Shown here: one piece after another, positions 1 through 7,984 of the stretch
Layout: every line of letters begins with the position of its first letter
How positions within the stretch are numbered: the stretch's first letter is position 1
Assembly: GCF_024612015.1 (NCBI RefSeq)
Contig: NZ_CP102512.1
Location: 6,944,001-7,008,000, forward strand
DNA: 64,000 nt
DNA from: Streptomyces sp. CA-210063
GTDB taxonomy: Bacteria > Actinomycetota > Actinomycetes > Streptomycetales > Streptomycetaceae
Reading direction: 5' to 3'
Translations under genes and position numbers: made by a program
Notes under the pieces: generated by a model
Database searches by the model: none
Seen by the model: only the letters and a program-made list of their open reading frames with translations
Told to the model about the DNA's origin: nothing

Positions 1-711
1 GTGCGAGACGGCGACCTGGACGAGGAGCGCCCGGGCCACGCGCAGTACGCCCTCCCGGTCGCCGACCACGCTGACGTTGCCCGCGCGGTCCAACGGCACG
101 GTGATCGGGCAGTCGTTGGCGACGGAGTAGCGGGCCAGCAGCGCCCGCGCCTCGTTCAGCATGAACGGGTCCGGCGGCGTCAGCACCCCGCCCTGGTTCT
201 GCCCGATGGCCAGGTGCGCCACGGGCACGTCACCGGTGCCGACCCGCACTCGCAGGAAGTCCGGGTCCCGCCGCCGCCGCTCCCAGAGCCGGGCGGGGTC
301 ACGCGCGAGGTCGTACAGCGCCTCCGGGGGCGGATCGAGCACCCGCGCCAGCTGCCGCCGCGCCCGCTCGTCGGTCCCGAACTCCTCGCGCAGCTCCTCC
401 AGATACTCCAGATACCGCTCGCGCTGCGTACGCCGGGTGCGCTGGGCCTTGCCGCGCTGGGAGAGGAAGAGGGCGACCGCGCCGAGCAGCGCGAAGACCA
501 GCACGATCGCGCCGAGCGCGGCGAACTGGCTGTTCCGGATCACGGTCATCATCACGACCGAGCCCATGACCCCCGCCATCGGCAGCAACGCCGTCGCCGC
601 CGTCCCCGCCTTGCCCTCCGGGAGGTTCGGCGGCGGCTCGATCGTCCGGGCCCCGGCGGCCCCGAGCGGACGTGTGCTCCGCGCGGGCCGGTGGATCAGC
701 TGCTGGGTCAC
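1..711 (-). CDS. eccC: Type VII secretion ATPase EccC, N-terminal part (runs off the window)
   Basis: The visible 237 codons start at a GTG (TQQLIHRP follows) and continue past base 1, so the FtsK/SpoIIIE motor domains lie outside. What is visible is the typical EccC N-terminus: a short cytosolic lead, two adjacent hydrophobic segments (about residues 42-57 and 64-83), then a charged region with YLEYLEELRE and the start of the first cytosolic domain (DPFMLNEARALLARYS). EccC is the hexameric motor that recognises and drives ESX substrates through the membrane. It is the last visible gene of the operon that begins with the two Esx genes, about 37 bases after the SCO5717-like ATPase. Family assignment rests on the N-terminal layout plus the neighbouring eccD and esx genes. 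Confidence 0.85.
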   Translation of the reverse strand, partial: MTQQLIHRPARSTRPLGAAGARTIEPPPNLPEGKAGTAATALLPMAGVMGSVVMMTVIRNSQFAALGAIVLVFALLGAVALFLSQRGKAQRTRRTQRERYLEYLEELREEFGTDERARRQLARVLDPPPEALYDLARDPARLWERRRRDPDFLRVRVGTGDVPVAHLAIGQNQGGVLTPPDPFMLNEARALLARYSVANDCPITVPLDRAGNVSVVGDREGVLRVARALLVQVAVSH

Positions 712-748
712 GGACGGACCCCTTCTCGGCTTCGAACTCGACGGGTGT

Positions 749-2320
749 TCATCGCATCCTCACCGCCCGCGTCATCGCCTCCGCCGCCAGCTTGATCGCC
801 GCGTCACGGGTCTCCTGGCCCAGCAGGGCGGTGCGGATGGGGCCGCCCTGGGCGAGGTGGCGGTCGTAGGGGACGGGGACGACATGGACGCCGGACTCCT
901 TGAGGTGGGCGACGGCCGTCTTGCGGTCCAGCGTGACGTCGGGGGAGTTGGCGGTCAGCGCGACGACCGTCGAGGCGAGCGCGGAGTGCGGCAACTGGCC
1001 GAGCCAGTCCAGGACCTGGCGGGTGCCGTTGACGCCCTCGGCGGTCATCGGCGCGACGACCACGCGCGCGTGGGCGGTGTCCATCGCCGTACGGGCCACC
1101 TCACCCGGCAGCGTCTCGCAGTCCACCACGGTCACCGCGAAGTAGCGCCGCAGCGCGAGGGTCACCGTGCGGTACGTACGGATGTCCAGCGGGGCGCCGA
1201 CCCGGCCCTGGCTCCCGGGCAGCAGCCAGCCGCCGTCCGACACCGGCACCAGGTAGCCGGTGACATCGGTGAGTTGCATCGCCGGGTTCAGGATCCGCGC
1301 GAGATCGCCCGCCGCCCAGCGCACCGAGTCGGCCCCCATCCGCACCGGCAGCGTGCCGAGCGCCGCGTCCGCCTCCATCGTGAGCACGGGGTCGTGCCGG
1401 TAGTGGTTGAACGTCCGCCCCAGCAGCGCGGCCATCGTCGACTTCCCGACCCCGCCCCGGATCGACGTCACGGCGATCACCCGCCCCGTCGTCACCGGCT
1501 GCTGCAACTCCCGCGCGATCCGCGTCTCCTCCGCCACGTCCTGCGAGGCGGACGCCGTGAGCTTCCGGATCGAACGCCCCGTACGCCGAGCCACCGAGTC
1601 ACCGTGCTGCGGCCGCCCGAGCGCATGCGCGAGCCGGGGGTCGATGGTGGGGACGGAGTCGGGGGTACGCATGGGGGACTGCGGCGAGCGCGAGCCGCGG
1701 GGGGCGGGGGCGGCCGGGGAGGTCCCGGGTGCCGGAGAAGTCTCGGGTGCCGGGCGGGGATCGCCGCCGGGCTGCCCGGGCGCCGGATCACCGGGCGCGC
1801 CCGGTGGCTGCGCTGCGGCCTGGGGGTGCCCTACGCGGGGGTCTGCGGTGGGTACGACCGGGGTGGGCATGACCGGCGGTGGTACGACGGGGTGCACCAG
1901 TGGGGGCATGGCAGGCGGCATGGCGGGCCGCACCGGCTGCTGCACGACGGTCACCGGCTGATGCGGCGCCGGCTGAACCGGCAGCGGCTGAACAGATGCC
2001 GGCTGAACCGGCAGCGGCTGAACAGATGTCGGCTGAGCGGGCGTCGGCCGCACGGGCCGGTCACCCCCGGCCTCCTCCACAGGCCCCGCCGGTCCCGACG
2101 ACTCCGCACGCTCCGACGGCACCGACCGCACCAACCTCAGTGTCGGTTCCACGCGTCCGCCCGGAGCCCCGGAGGCCCCTGCCGAACCGGATGCCGGATC
2201 GGCCGCTCCACCAGCACCGTCGCCGCCACCCACCCCGGAATCGCCGCGCGCCCCCGCCCCGTCCCGCCCCAGCTCGCGCAGCACATCCCGCTGCCAGTCC
2301 CCTGCCCCTGCCTGCGCCAT
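749..2320 (-). CDS. SCO5717-family growth-regulating P-loop ATPase (ParA/MinD-like)
   Basis: A 523-residue protein with two parts. Residues 1-250 are a Pro/Gln/Ala-rich, low-complexity arm containing a decapeptide-scale repeat (VQPLPVQPAS type, about residues 99-120). Residues 280-523 are a ParA/MinD-like ATPase with a Walker A GGVGKST at 289-295 and an ALGTLP switch region. In streptomycetes this family sits inside the ESX cluster and resembles the EspI/MinD-like ATPases of mycobacterial ESX loci; the accepted family name refers to growth regulation. It lies between eccD (17 bases upstream) and eccC and is probably co-transcribed. A role in regulating or localising the secretion machine is inference from context. 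Confidence 0.85.
   Translation of the reverse strand: MAQAGAGDWQRDVLRELGRDGAGARGDSGVGGGDGAGGAADPASGSAGASGAPGGRVEPTLRLVRSVPSERAESSGPAGPVEEAGGDRPVRPTPAQPTSVQPLPVQPASVQPLPVQPAPHQPVTVVQQPVRPAMPPAMPPLVHPVVPPPVMPTPVVPTADPRVGHPQAAAQPPGAPGDPAPGQPGGDPRPAPETSPAPGTSPAAPAPRGSRSPQSPMRTPDSVPTIDPRLAHALGRPQHGDSVARRTGRSIRKLTASASQDVAEETRIARELQQPVTTGRVIAVTSIRGGVGKSTMAALLGRTFNHYRHDPVLTMEADAALGTLPVRMGADSVRWAAGDLARILNPAMQLTDVTGYLVPVSDGGWLLPGSQGRVGAPLDIRTYRTVTLALRRYFAVTVVDCETLPGEVARTAMDTAHARVVVAPMTAEGVNGTRQVLDWLGQLPHSALASTVVALTANSPDVTLDRKTAVAHLKESGVHVVPVPYDRHLAQGGPIRTALLGQETRDAAIKLAAEAMTRAVRMR
1971..2030. repeat. 30-base tandem duplication inside the SCO5717-like gene
   Basis: Bases 1971-2000 are repeated at 2001-2030 with one mismatch. 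The copies are in frame and encode the duplicated VQPLPVQPAS-type peptide of the low-complexity arm, so repeat number could vary without breaking the gene. Confidence 0.9.
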
Positions 2321-2336
2321 GTGCGGTCCCCAGCTC

Positions 2337-3725
2337 CTACGCGAAGGTGTCGAGCAGTCGTCCGTACACGCCGAACACGCCGATGAGCAGCGGGAACAGG
2401 GTGATGACGCCGATGGACTCCAGTGTGTCGCCGAAGCGCCGGAGCCGTACCCGTACGTGTTCGGCGGGCTGCACGGCGAGCACCAGCAGCGGCAGTACGG
2501 CGAGGACGACGAGGACGGCGAGCGGGCCGGCCGCGTCGCCGGAGTGGTCCAGCCAGACTGAGACCAGCCGCACGGCGAGCACGGCCGCCGCGCCGAGCAG
2601 CACCACGACCTCGGCGACCAGCGGGAACGCCCGGGCGCGCAGCGCGAGGACGACCATGGTGAGGACGGCCAGCAGAACGGTCCACTTGGTGGGCGCGCGC
2701 AGCGCCAACACCCCGGCCACGGTCGCCGAGACGGCCATGGTGACCGTCGCGAGGACCAAGCCCCGGTGCGTGGCGGTGAGGGCCGCCGACACCTGGTACC
2801 GGCTCACCGAGGCACCCCCGGAACGCCGGTCGTCGAGGCCGGAGAGCCCCGACGCCATCAGCGCGAGCCGCGGCAGCAGCCCGAGCACGATCACGGAGAC
2901 CACCGCGAGGACGGCCCCCACCTCGGCCTGGTCCGTCACCGACGACGACACCGCGCCCGACACGAACGCGGCGACCCCCAGCCAGCACACGGCCGCCCCG
3001 GCCAGCGCCCCGGCCCCGACCAGCCCACCCCGCCCGAGCGGGGTGAACAGACCGAGCAGGGCGAGGGTGCAGACCCCGGCCCCGGCCATGGCCGCGACCT
3101 GCGGGGTCGCGGACCAGTTCTGAGCTTCCGCCAGCGTCGAGGCCCCGAGCAGGCCCAGCGCACCGGCCGTCGCGATCAACGTCGTCGCCGGCCCCGCCTT
3201 CTTGATCCGCCCCAGCAGCGCACCCGCGAGCGCGGCCACGACGGCCACGGCGAGCAGCGCGCCCGCGACGGCCCCGGGCTCGTACGCGCCCCGCGCGAAC
3301 GTCCCGGCGGCCAAGGCCCAGCCGACCGTGGCGATCCCGGCCGTGATCCGGCGCGTGGCCGGACGCCAGCGCCAGCCGCGGGCGTCGAGGTCCTCGGCCG
3401 CCTCGTCCGTGACGTCGTGCACGACGGGCGCCGACGGCGCGTCCTCGGCCCGGACGAGCCGCAGCACGGCGCCGTCCGGGACCCCGGCCGACTCCAGCGT
3501 GCTGTCGTGCGCCAGCGCGGAACCGTCCGCGGTGACGAGATGCCGCAACTCGGGCCGTCCGCCGACCTGGTCGTCGAGCAGCCGCATGATCTCCGGCAGC
3601 AGCAGCCCGACCGGTTCCCGCGAGGGCAGCACGAGATCCACGCGCCGCCGCTCACCCACCAGCGTGACCCGGCTGAGCGCCGTACGCCCGCCGTCCGTGG
3701 TCTGCCCCAACGTCCCCGTAGACAT
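2337..3725 (-). CDS. eccD: Type VII secretion integral membrane protein EccD
   Basis: The 462-residue product has the EccD architecture: an N-terminal ubiquitin-like (YukD) domain of about 90 residues (begins MSTGTLGQTTDGGR, with VDLVLPSREPVGLLLPEI), a short linker, and about eleven closely spaced hydrophobic helices from residue 130 to the end. EccD forms the transmembrane vestibule of the ESX inner-membrane complex. I start it at the ATG at 3725 because the ubiquitin-like domain begins there; a GTG immediately upstream is in frame, and a longer reading frame to 3866 would add residues overlapping the next gene. It is flanked by the SCO5717-like ATPase and a small membrane protein, as in other streptomycete ESX loci. 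Confidence 0.92.
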   Translation of the reverse strand: MSTGTLGQTTDGGRTALSRVTLVGERRRVDLVLPSREPVGLLLPEIMRLLDDQVGGRPELRHLVTADGSALAHDSTLESAGVPDGAVLRLVRAEDAPSAPVVHDVTDEAAEDLDARGWRWRPATRRITAGIATVGWALAAGTFARGAYEPGAVAGALLAVAVVAALAGALLGRIKKAGPATTLIATAGALGLLGASTLAEAQNWSATPQVAAMAGAGVCTLALLGLFTPLGRGGLVGAGALAGAAVCWLGVAAFVSGAVSSSVTDQAEVGAVLAVVSVIVLGLLPRLALMASGLSGLDDRRSGGASVSRYQVSAALTATHRGLVLATVTMAVSATVAGVLALRAPTKWTVLLAVLTMVVLALRARAFPLVAEVVVLLGAAAVLAVRLVSVWLDHSGDAAGPLAVLVVLAVLPLLVLAVQPAEHVRVRLRRFGDTLESIGVITLFPLLIGVFGVYGRLLDTFA

Positions 3726-3741
3726 CACGATTTCGAACCTA

Positions 3742-4035
3742 TCACCGGGTAGAAGTGCTGGTAGGAGCTGTGGAAACGGTCGGCGAGGGTGTGACCGAGG
3801 GCTGCACGGAACCTCCGTACGGGCTCTTGCCGATGATGCGGTTCGACACGAAGGACCACCCCACACAACCCGCGCACAGCACCGCCGCGATGACGATTCC
3901 GGCGAACACCTTTCCGATCCGTTCGTCCACCGAGCGCCGCTGCCGCCCGGCCCCGAACAGCAGGGCGTCCCGCAGCCGTCGACGCCGCACCGACACCGAC
4001 TCCAGCAACTGGCTGTCGTAATCCTGCGCTGCCAC
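3742..4035 (-). CDS. Small single-pass membrane protein of the ESX locus
   Basis: A 97-residue protein starting at GTG (AAQDYDSQLLESV follows). It has a basic cytosolic stretch (RRRRLRDALLFGAGRQRR), one hydrophobic helix (about residues 43-64, FAGIVIAAVLCAGCVGW) and a Ser/Thr/Pro-rich tail (SVTPSPTVSTAPTSTSTR) predicted outside. I do not recognise a named family. Its place between the esx genes and eccD in a close-packed operon suggests an accessory component of the streptomycete T7SS; that is inference. Confidence 0.75.
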   Translation of the reverse strand: MAAQDYDSQLLESVSVRRRRLRDALLFGAGRQRRSVDERIGKVFAGIVIAAVLCAGCVGWSFVSNRIIGKSPYGGSVQPSVTPSPTVSTAPTSTSTR

Positions 4036-4074
4036 CGCTACGGGACCCCCGCCACCTCTGTCACCGACTCCGCG

Positions 4075-4386
4075 TCAGCCGATCTGGTCGACCGCCGCGC
4101 GGGCCTTGGCCAGCGTGGACTGGGCGGTGCCGTCGTTCTGTTCCAGCGTCGTGCGCACCAGACGGATGATCTCGCGGACCTCGCCCGCGGCCTTCTTCCA
4201 GCGCTCTTCCTTGCCGTGGTAGTCGTCCGAGACACCGTCGGCCTGGAAGTCGGTCATCGCGGCCTTGACGGCGGCGTCGCGGTCGCCGAGCACCCGCTCC
4301 AACTGCCCCACGATCGTGCCGAGCGCGGTCTGCACCTCGCCCGAGGCCCCGGTGTCGTACGAACGGCGGTCCTGGTTCTGAGCCAT
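4075..4386 (-). CDS. esxA: WXG100-family ESX protein (EsxA-like) with atypical turn motif
   Basis: A 103-residue, mostly helical protein of WXG100 size, with predicted helices on both sides of a central turn. The usual Trp-X-Gly is replaced by YHG at residues 56-58. Such proteins form helical-hairpin heterodimers secreted by the ESX machine; in Streptomyces the EsxA/EsxB pair affects sporulation. It lies 32 bases after the other Esx gene, matching an esxBA order. A purine-rich GGGGGA stands 8 bases before its ATG. Which partner is A or B is assigned only by order and is less certain than the family. Confidence 0.82.
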   Translation of the reverse strand: MAQNQDRRSYDTGASGEVQTALGTIVGQLERVLGDRDAAVKAAMTDFQADGVSDDYHGKEERWKKAAGEVREIIRLVRTTLEQNDGTAQSTLAKARAAVDQIG

Positions 4387-4418
4387 GTGGATGTCCCCCT
4401 GCTAATGCTCTCGGTGGC

Positions 4419-4751
4419 TTATCGGGCGCCGAAACGGGCCGCGTCGAAGTTGGCCAGGCCCATGTTCTGGTTGGCGTTGTCCTGGGATTCCACGTCACCG
4501 GTGCCGAACGCGTTGTCCATGCCGGACTGACCGCCCAGGATCGCGGCGAGCGAGCCGTTCAGATCGGCGGTGATCTCGTCCGCGCGGTTCTTGAACGAAT
4601 CGAACGCCAGCTTGCCCGCGCCGTTGAACTTGCCCTCCAGCGGTTCCGCCGCGCTGATCAGCAGCTGGATGAGCGTTCCCAGGTCGTCACTCGAACCGAC
4701 CGTGCTCTTCCCGAGCTCCGCCAGGGTCGTCGACCCCATGTCGAACTTCAC
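4419..4751 (-). CDS. esxB: WXG100-family ESX protein (EsxB-like) with FNG turn
   Basis: First gene of the visible ESX operon. I choose the GTG at 4751 (KFDMGSTTLAEL follows; 110 residues) because a GGGGGTGG ribosome site precedes it by 7 bases. An in-frame GTG at 4781 would add ten His/Gly-rich residues but has no evident ribosome site. The product is helical with a central FNG (residues 42-44) in place of WXG, followed by KLAFDSFKNRADEI and a Gly/Asn-rich tail. It should pair with the next gene's product as an ESX substrate dimer. The tail after the second helix is longer than in the minimal WXG100 fold. Confidence 0.82.
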   Translation of the reverse strand: MKFDMGSTTLAELGKSTVGSSDDLGTLIQLLISAAEPLEGKFNGAGKLAFDSFKNRADEITADLNGSLAAILGGQSGMDNAFGTGDVESQDNANQNMGLANFDAARFGAR

Positions 4752-4882
4752 GTCGTGTCCACCCCCGTGTGTCTGGGTCACCTACGTCCCGAACATGCTC
4801 TCCCACACCGCGTTGCACCCGCAACGCACTTGCCCGCGAAGTGACACCATCGGGACATAATTCGAACAGCCCTGTGGCGCGG

Positions 4883-5506
4883 TCACCGCCGACCGTCGCG
4901 GGTCTCTGCGGCGGCCTTCAGGTCGCGCAGCCACCCTTCGAGGCCCCAGCCGAGTGCCGCGGTCGCGGTGGGGACGTCCGCCTCGACCTGCGCGCCGGTC
5001 CAGGTCTCCTCGGTGTGCACGCGGACACCACCCTCGACCTTCTCGAAGCGCCACAGGTGAACTCCCTCGTCGATGCGCAGCCCTTCGCCGATCGCGGGCC
5101 CGCTCCACAGGACGCAGGCACCGCGCTGGAGCTGCCGGACGGTGGAGGTGATCTCCAGCATGGTGGCGGGGGTCGTGGGCGTGGCGGGCGCCGGCGTCGT
5201 CCACCGGAACAGTGAACCCTTCCGGAACGGGCCGTGATCGAGGCGCTCGTTGGTGAGCACGGGGGCCTGCCAGGACGGCCAGTCCTCCACGTCGGTCTGC
5301 AGCTTCCAGATGGTGCTCAGGGGCGCGTCGATGACGATGTCGGCCTGGTAGCGGATACGGGCGGCGGGGTCGACGCCCGCCCCGCGGCATACGGACGCGT
5401 CGCTGTGCTGGGCGGCCGGGGCGGCCTGGGCGTGCGGGAGGGCGGTCCCCAGGAGGCCCGCGACGGCGAGAGAGACGGTGAGCGCGGCGGTGCGCATGCT
5501 GAACAT
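4883..5506 (-). CDS. Exported SRPBCC-fold protein
   Basis: A 207-residue protein with a clear signal peptide (MFSMRTAALTVSLAVAGLLG, cleavage likely after AQA). The mature part matches the START/SRPBCC (polyketide cyclase/dehydrase-like) pattern: IRYQADIVIDAPLSTIW, DVEDWPSW, then an antiparallel sheet and a long C-terminal helix (GWGLEGWLRDLKAAAE). Members bind hydrophobic ligands in a deep cavity; the ligand here is unknown. A GGGAA ribosome site lies 4 bases before the ATG. An exported SRPBCC protein is somewhat unusual since most are cytosolic. It is a single gene between the ESX operon and a 19-base tandem repeat array. Confidence 0.75.
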   Translation of the reverse strand: MFSMRTAALTVSLAVAGLLGTALPHAQAAPAAQHSDASVCRGAGVDPAARIRYQADIVIDAPLSTIWKLQTDVEDWPSWQAPVLTNERLDHGPFRKGSLFRWTTPAPATPTTPATMLEITSTVRQLQRGACVLWSGPAIGEGLRIDEGVHLWRFEKVEGGVRVHTEETWTGAQVEADVPTATAALGWGLEGWLRDLKAAAETRDGRR

Positions 5507-5576
5507 GGTGTTCCCTTCGGGGGGTTGGCGGTGGCGGTGGTTGTCGCACGTGGTCGGTTCGAACGGTGAGAAGCCC

Positions 5577-5671
5577 TATGGACGACCGGAGGCCTTACGG
5601 GCGATGTGAGACCCTGCGGGCGACCGGAGGTCTTACGGGCGACCGAAGGTCCTACGGATGACGCCGAGCCG
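5577..5671. repeat. Five tandem 19-base repeats
   Basis: Five successive 19-base units (5577-5595, 5596-5614, 5615-5633, 5634-5652, 5653-5671) share a TACGGGCGACCGGAGGTCT-like core with drift in each copy. They fill the gap between the SRPBCC gene and the stop of the downstream oxidoreductase gene and do not lie in a credible reading frame. Confidence 0.85.
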
Positions 5672-5673
5672 TG

Positions 5674-6705
5674 CTACGGCTTGAGCACGACCTTCCCGGC
5701 GACCGTCCCGGACTCGGCCAGCCGCATGGCCTCGGCGATCCGGCTGAGCGGCAGTTGGGCGGCGATCCGGGCGGTGACGTCACCCCGCTGGAGGGCCGCG
5801 AAGACCTGGGTGAGGTCGGCGCGCAGCCGGGCCCGGAACCGCTTCTTGGCCAGCGAGCGCCCGGCCCAGAGGTTGAAGAAGTAGGCGCGGCGGCCGTTGG
5901 GCAGCGCGTTCCACAGCCACACCCGGCCGAGCAGCTTGAGCACGGGCCACTGCCCGGACCCCTCGTCGTCCCGGGTGGAGGCACTGCCGTAGGAGACGAG
6001 CGTGCCGCCGGGCGCGAGGAGGCGCCAGGAGTCGACGATGCCCTGGCCGCCGACGTGGTCGAAGACCGCGTCCACCCCGCCGGGGGCGAGCTCGCGGATC
6101 CGCGCGGCGACATCCTCGGCGCGGTAGTCGACGGGGGCGACGCCCTGTTCGCGCAGGGCGGTGTGGTGGCGCGCGGAGGCCGTGCCGATCACCTTCGCGC
6201 CCGCGGCCAGAGCCAGCTGGACCAGGATCGAGCCGACACCGCCGTTGGCGCCGAGCACCACGACGGTCTGCCCGGCGCGGACCCGTGCCGTGTGATGCAG
6301 CATCCGCCAGGCGGTGACGCCGTTGACCACCAGGGTCTCCGCCTCCGCGGCGCCGATCCCGTCGGGCACCGGCACCACGTCCGCCGCCTCGACGAGCACA
6401 TGGCTGGCCCAGCCGCCGACCTTGAGCAGCGCGGCCACCCGGCTGCCGGCCAGGCCCGGATCGACGCCCTCGCCGGTCGCCAGCACCGTGCCGACCAGGT
6501 CGTAGCCGGGCACGAAGGGGAACGCCGGCTGGTCGTAGTACCGGCCGCGGCGCATCTGCTGCTCGGCGAAGGAGATCCCGGTGGCTTCCATCCGGATCAC
6601 GACCTGGCCCCTCCCGGGCACGGGAACGTCTCCGTGCCGTATCCGCAACCCCTCCGGCTCGACCTTGCCCGGCAGTACGACCTCGACGAGTCCTTCGGTG
6701 TTCAT
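5674..6705 (-). CDS. Medium-chain NADPH:quinone reductase-like oxidoreductase
   Basis: A 343-residue zinc-independent MDR-superfamily enzyme. The GroES-like half contains GYDLVGTVLATGEGV, and the Rossmann half has the nucleotide-binding loop GANGGVGSILVQLA and the family signature ATGISFAEQQMRRGRY. Zinc ligands of alcohol dehydrogenases are absent, fitting quinone oxidoreductase/enone reductase relatives. The start at 6705 is chosen because GGAGG sits 6 bases before it; ATGs at 6717 and 6732 are in frame but lack this site. The gene is divergent from a TetR regulator across an 80-base operator region, so induction by the regulator's ligand (perhaps a quinone or electrophile) is likely but unproven. 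Confidence 0.85.
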   Translation of the reverse strand: MNTEGLVEVVLPGKVEPEGLRIRHGDVPVPGRGQVVIRMEATGISFAEQQMRRGRYYDQPAFPFVPGYDLVGTVLATGEGVDPGLAGSRVAALLKVGGWASHVLVEAADVVPVPDGIGAAEAETLVVNGVTAWRMLHHTARVRAGQTVVVLGANGGVGSILVQLALAAGAKVIGTASARHHTALREQGVAPVDYRAEDVAARIRELAPGGVDAVFDHVGGQGIVDSWRLLAPGGTLVSYGSASTRDDEGSGQWPVLKLLGRVWLWNALPNGRRAYFFNLWAGRSLAKKRFRARLRADLTQVFAALQRGDVTARIAAQLPLSRIAEAMRLAESGTVAGKVVLKP

Positions 6706-6732
6706 GACGACCTCCATGGTGGTCAGCGGCAT

Positions 6733-6813
6733 GGTTAGCGGCTTTCGCTGTCGTTAGAAGTTGTAACCGCTCACGCCTGCGACTGTCAATAACAACAGTG
6801 ATAGCCTCTAACC
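6733..6813. promoter_or_regulatory. Divergent promoter/operator region of the MDR-tetR pair
   Basis: For the minus-strand oxidoreductase, a consensus TTGACA (complement of 6784-6789) is followed after 18 bases by TACAAC (complement of 6760-6765). For tetR, TAGCCT (6802-6807) stands exactly 6 bases before the ATG, the spacing of a leaderless transcript. GGTTAG at 6733-6738 is mirrored by CTAACC at 6808-6813, and TAACC also occurs at 6764-6768, giving candidate half-sites for TetR binding over both promoters. Confidence 0.65.
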
Positions 6814-7398
6814 ATGACGGAAGCCGAGGACGCGAAGACCCCCCGCGAGCGCTACCGCGCCCAGGTCCGCGCGGAGGTCAAGAAACACGCGTGGGAGCAG
6901 ATCGCCACAGCGGGCGCCTCCGCGCTCTCGCTCAACGCGATCGCCAAACAGATGGGCATGAGCGGCCCCGCGCTCTACCGGTACTTCGCCGGCCGGGACG
7001 AACTGATCACCGAGCTGATCCGGGACGCGTACCGAAGCCTCGCCGACACCTTCCGCGCCACCTCCGAGGCCGGTGCCGACGTGGCCGCGCTGGCGACGGC
7101 CCTGCGCGAGTGGGCCCTGGCCGACCCCCACCGGTACTTCCTCGTCTACGGCACCCCCGTGCCCGGCTACCACGCGCCCCGCGAGATCACCACGATCGCG
7201 TCCGAGATCATGGCGGACCTGCTCGAGGCCTGCGCCACACTGCCCGCGGACGGACCCACGCCCCTCCACCGGGCCCTGACCTTCTGGACCCGCCTGCACG
7301 GCGTCCTGTCCCTCGAACTCGCGGGCCACTTCGACGGAATGGGGTTCGACCCCGCGCAGTTCTACGCGGCCGAAGTCGACGCCCTCCTCACTCCCTGA
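6814..7398 (+). CDS. TetR/AcrR-family transcriptional regulator
   Basis: A 194-residue regulator. The N-terminal HTH is typical (SALSLNAIAKQMGMSGPALYRYFAGRDELITEL, about residues 32-65) and the C-terminal part is a helical ligand domain of the WHG/TetR_C type (HRYFLVYGTPVPGY, FWTRLHGVLSLEL). It probably represses the divergent oxidoreductase gene and itself. No ribosome site precedes the ATG, but a TANNNT hexamer ends 7 bases upstream, so a leaderless message is likely. Confidence 0.88.
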   Translation: MTEAEDAKTPRERYRAQVRAEVKKHAWEQIATAGASALSLNAIAKQMGMSGPALYRYFAGRDELITELIRDAYRSLADTFRATSEAGADVAALATALREWALADPHRYFLVYGTPVPGYHAPREITTIASEIMADLLEACATLPADGPTPLHRALTFWTRLHGVLSLELAGHFDGMGFDPAQFYAAEVDALLTP

Positions 7399-7535
7399 AG
7401 GGGCGTTGGCCTACGAAAAAAATTCTCAGGAGACCGTGCAACCCTCTCCGCACCCGGTGGGTCGTACTTGGCATCAGGACTTCTCGGAGGGGGATCCGGG
7501 GGGATCGCGGGGGTTCTGATACGGAGGGGAAAGCC

Positions 7536-7566
7536 GAGGGGCCCGGTCCACTGGACCGGGCCCCTC
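7536..7566. terminator. Perfect GC-rich hairpin between convergent tetR and rbsD
   Basis: Arms 7536-7550 and 7552-7566 are perfectly complementary over 15 bases with a single-base centre. It lies between two convergent genes and can serve as a bidirectional terminator. Confidence 0.8.
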
Positions 7567-7594
7567 GAAACATGTTCAGCACTTGCTCAGCCGC

Positions 7595-7984
7595 TCAGAA
7601 GAACACCCCGCACCGCAACAGCACATTCGCGTACGGCCGCGCCTCCCCGGTCCGTACGACCAGCCGCGCCCCCGCCGACAGCTCCTTCAGCCTCTCGTGG
7701 GAGACCAGCACCAGCTCGGGGAAGCGGTCCTCCAGCAGCGCCCCGGCCTCCGGGTTCGCCCCGTGGACCTCGCGCGCGGCGGTCGCGCCCTCGACCACGA
7801 GCTCGTCGAGCAGCCCGTCCAGCACCTCCGCGAAGGACGGCACCCCGGCCCGGAACGCGAGGTCGACCACCCGTGGCCCCTCCGGTACGGGCATCCCGGC
7901 GTCGCACACCAGCACCCCGTGCCCGTGCCCCAACTCGGCGATGGCACCGGCGAGATGGCGGTTGAGTATCCCGGCCCGCTTCAC
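7595..7984 (-). CDS. rbsD: D-ribose pyranase RbsD
   Basis: A 129-residue protein matching RbsD, which interconverts ribopyranose and ribofuranose before phosphorylation. Recognisable segments are the N-terminal KRAGILNRHLAGAIAELGHG with the catalytic His, DAGMPVPEG and the C-terminal VVRTGEARPYANVLLRCGVFF. The GTG start overlaps the stop of rbsK by four bases (GTGA), indicating translational coupling. It is the last gene of the ribose operon, and the perfect hairpin at 7536-7566 closes the operon. Confidence 0.95.
   Translation of the reverse strand: MKRAGILNRHLAGAIAELGHGHGVLVCDAGMPVPEGPRVVDLAFRAGVPSFAEVLDGLLDELVVEGATAAREVHGANPEAGALLEDRFPELVLVSHERLKELSAGARLVVRTGEARPYANVLLRCGVFF

Noticed and set aside
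1..2386. Long plus-strand open frames (264 and 741 codons) over the ESX genes
   Set aside because: They are Arg/Pro/Ser-rich shadows of eccC and the SCO5717-like gene, typical of very GC-rich DNA.
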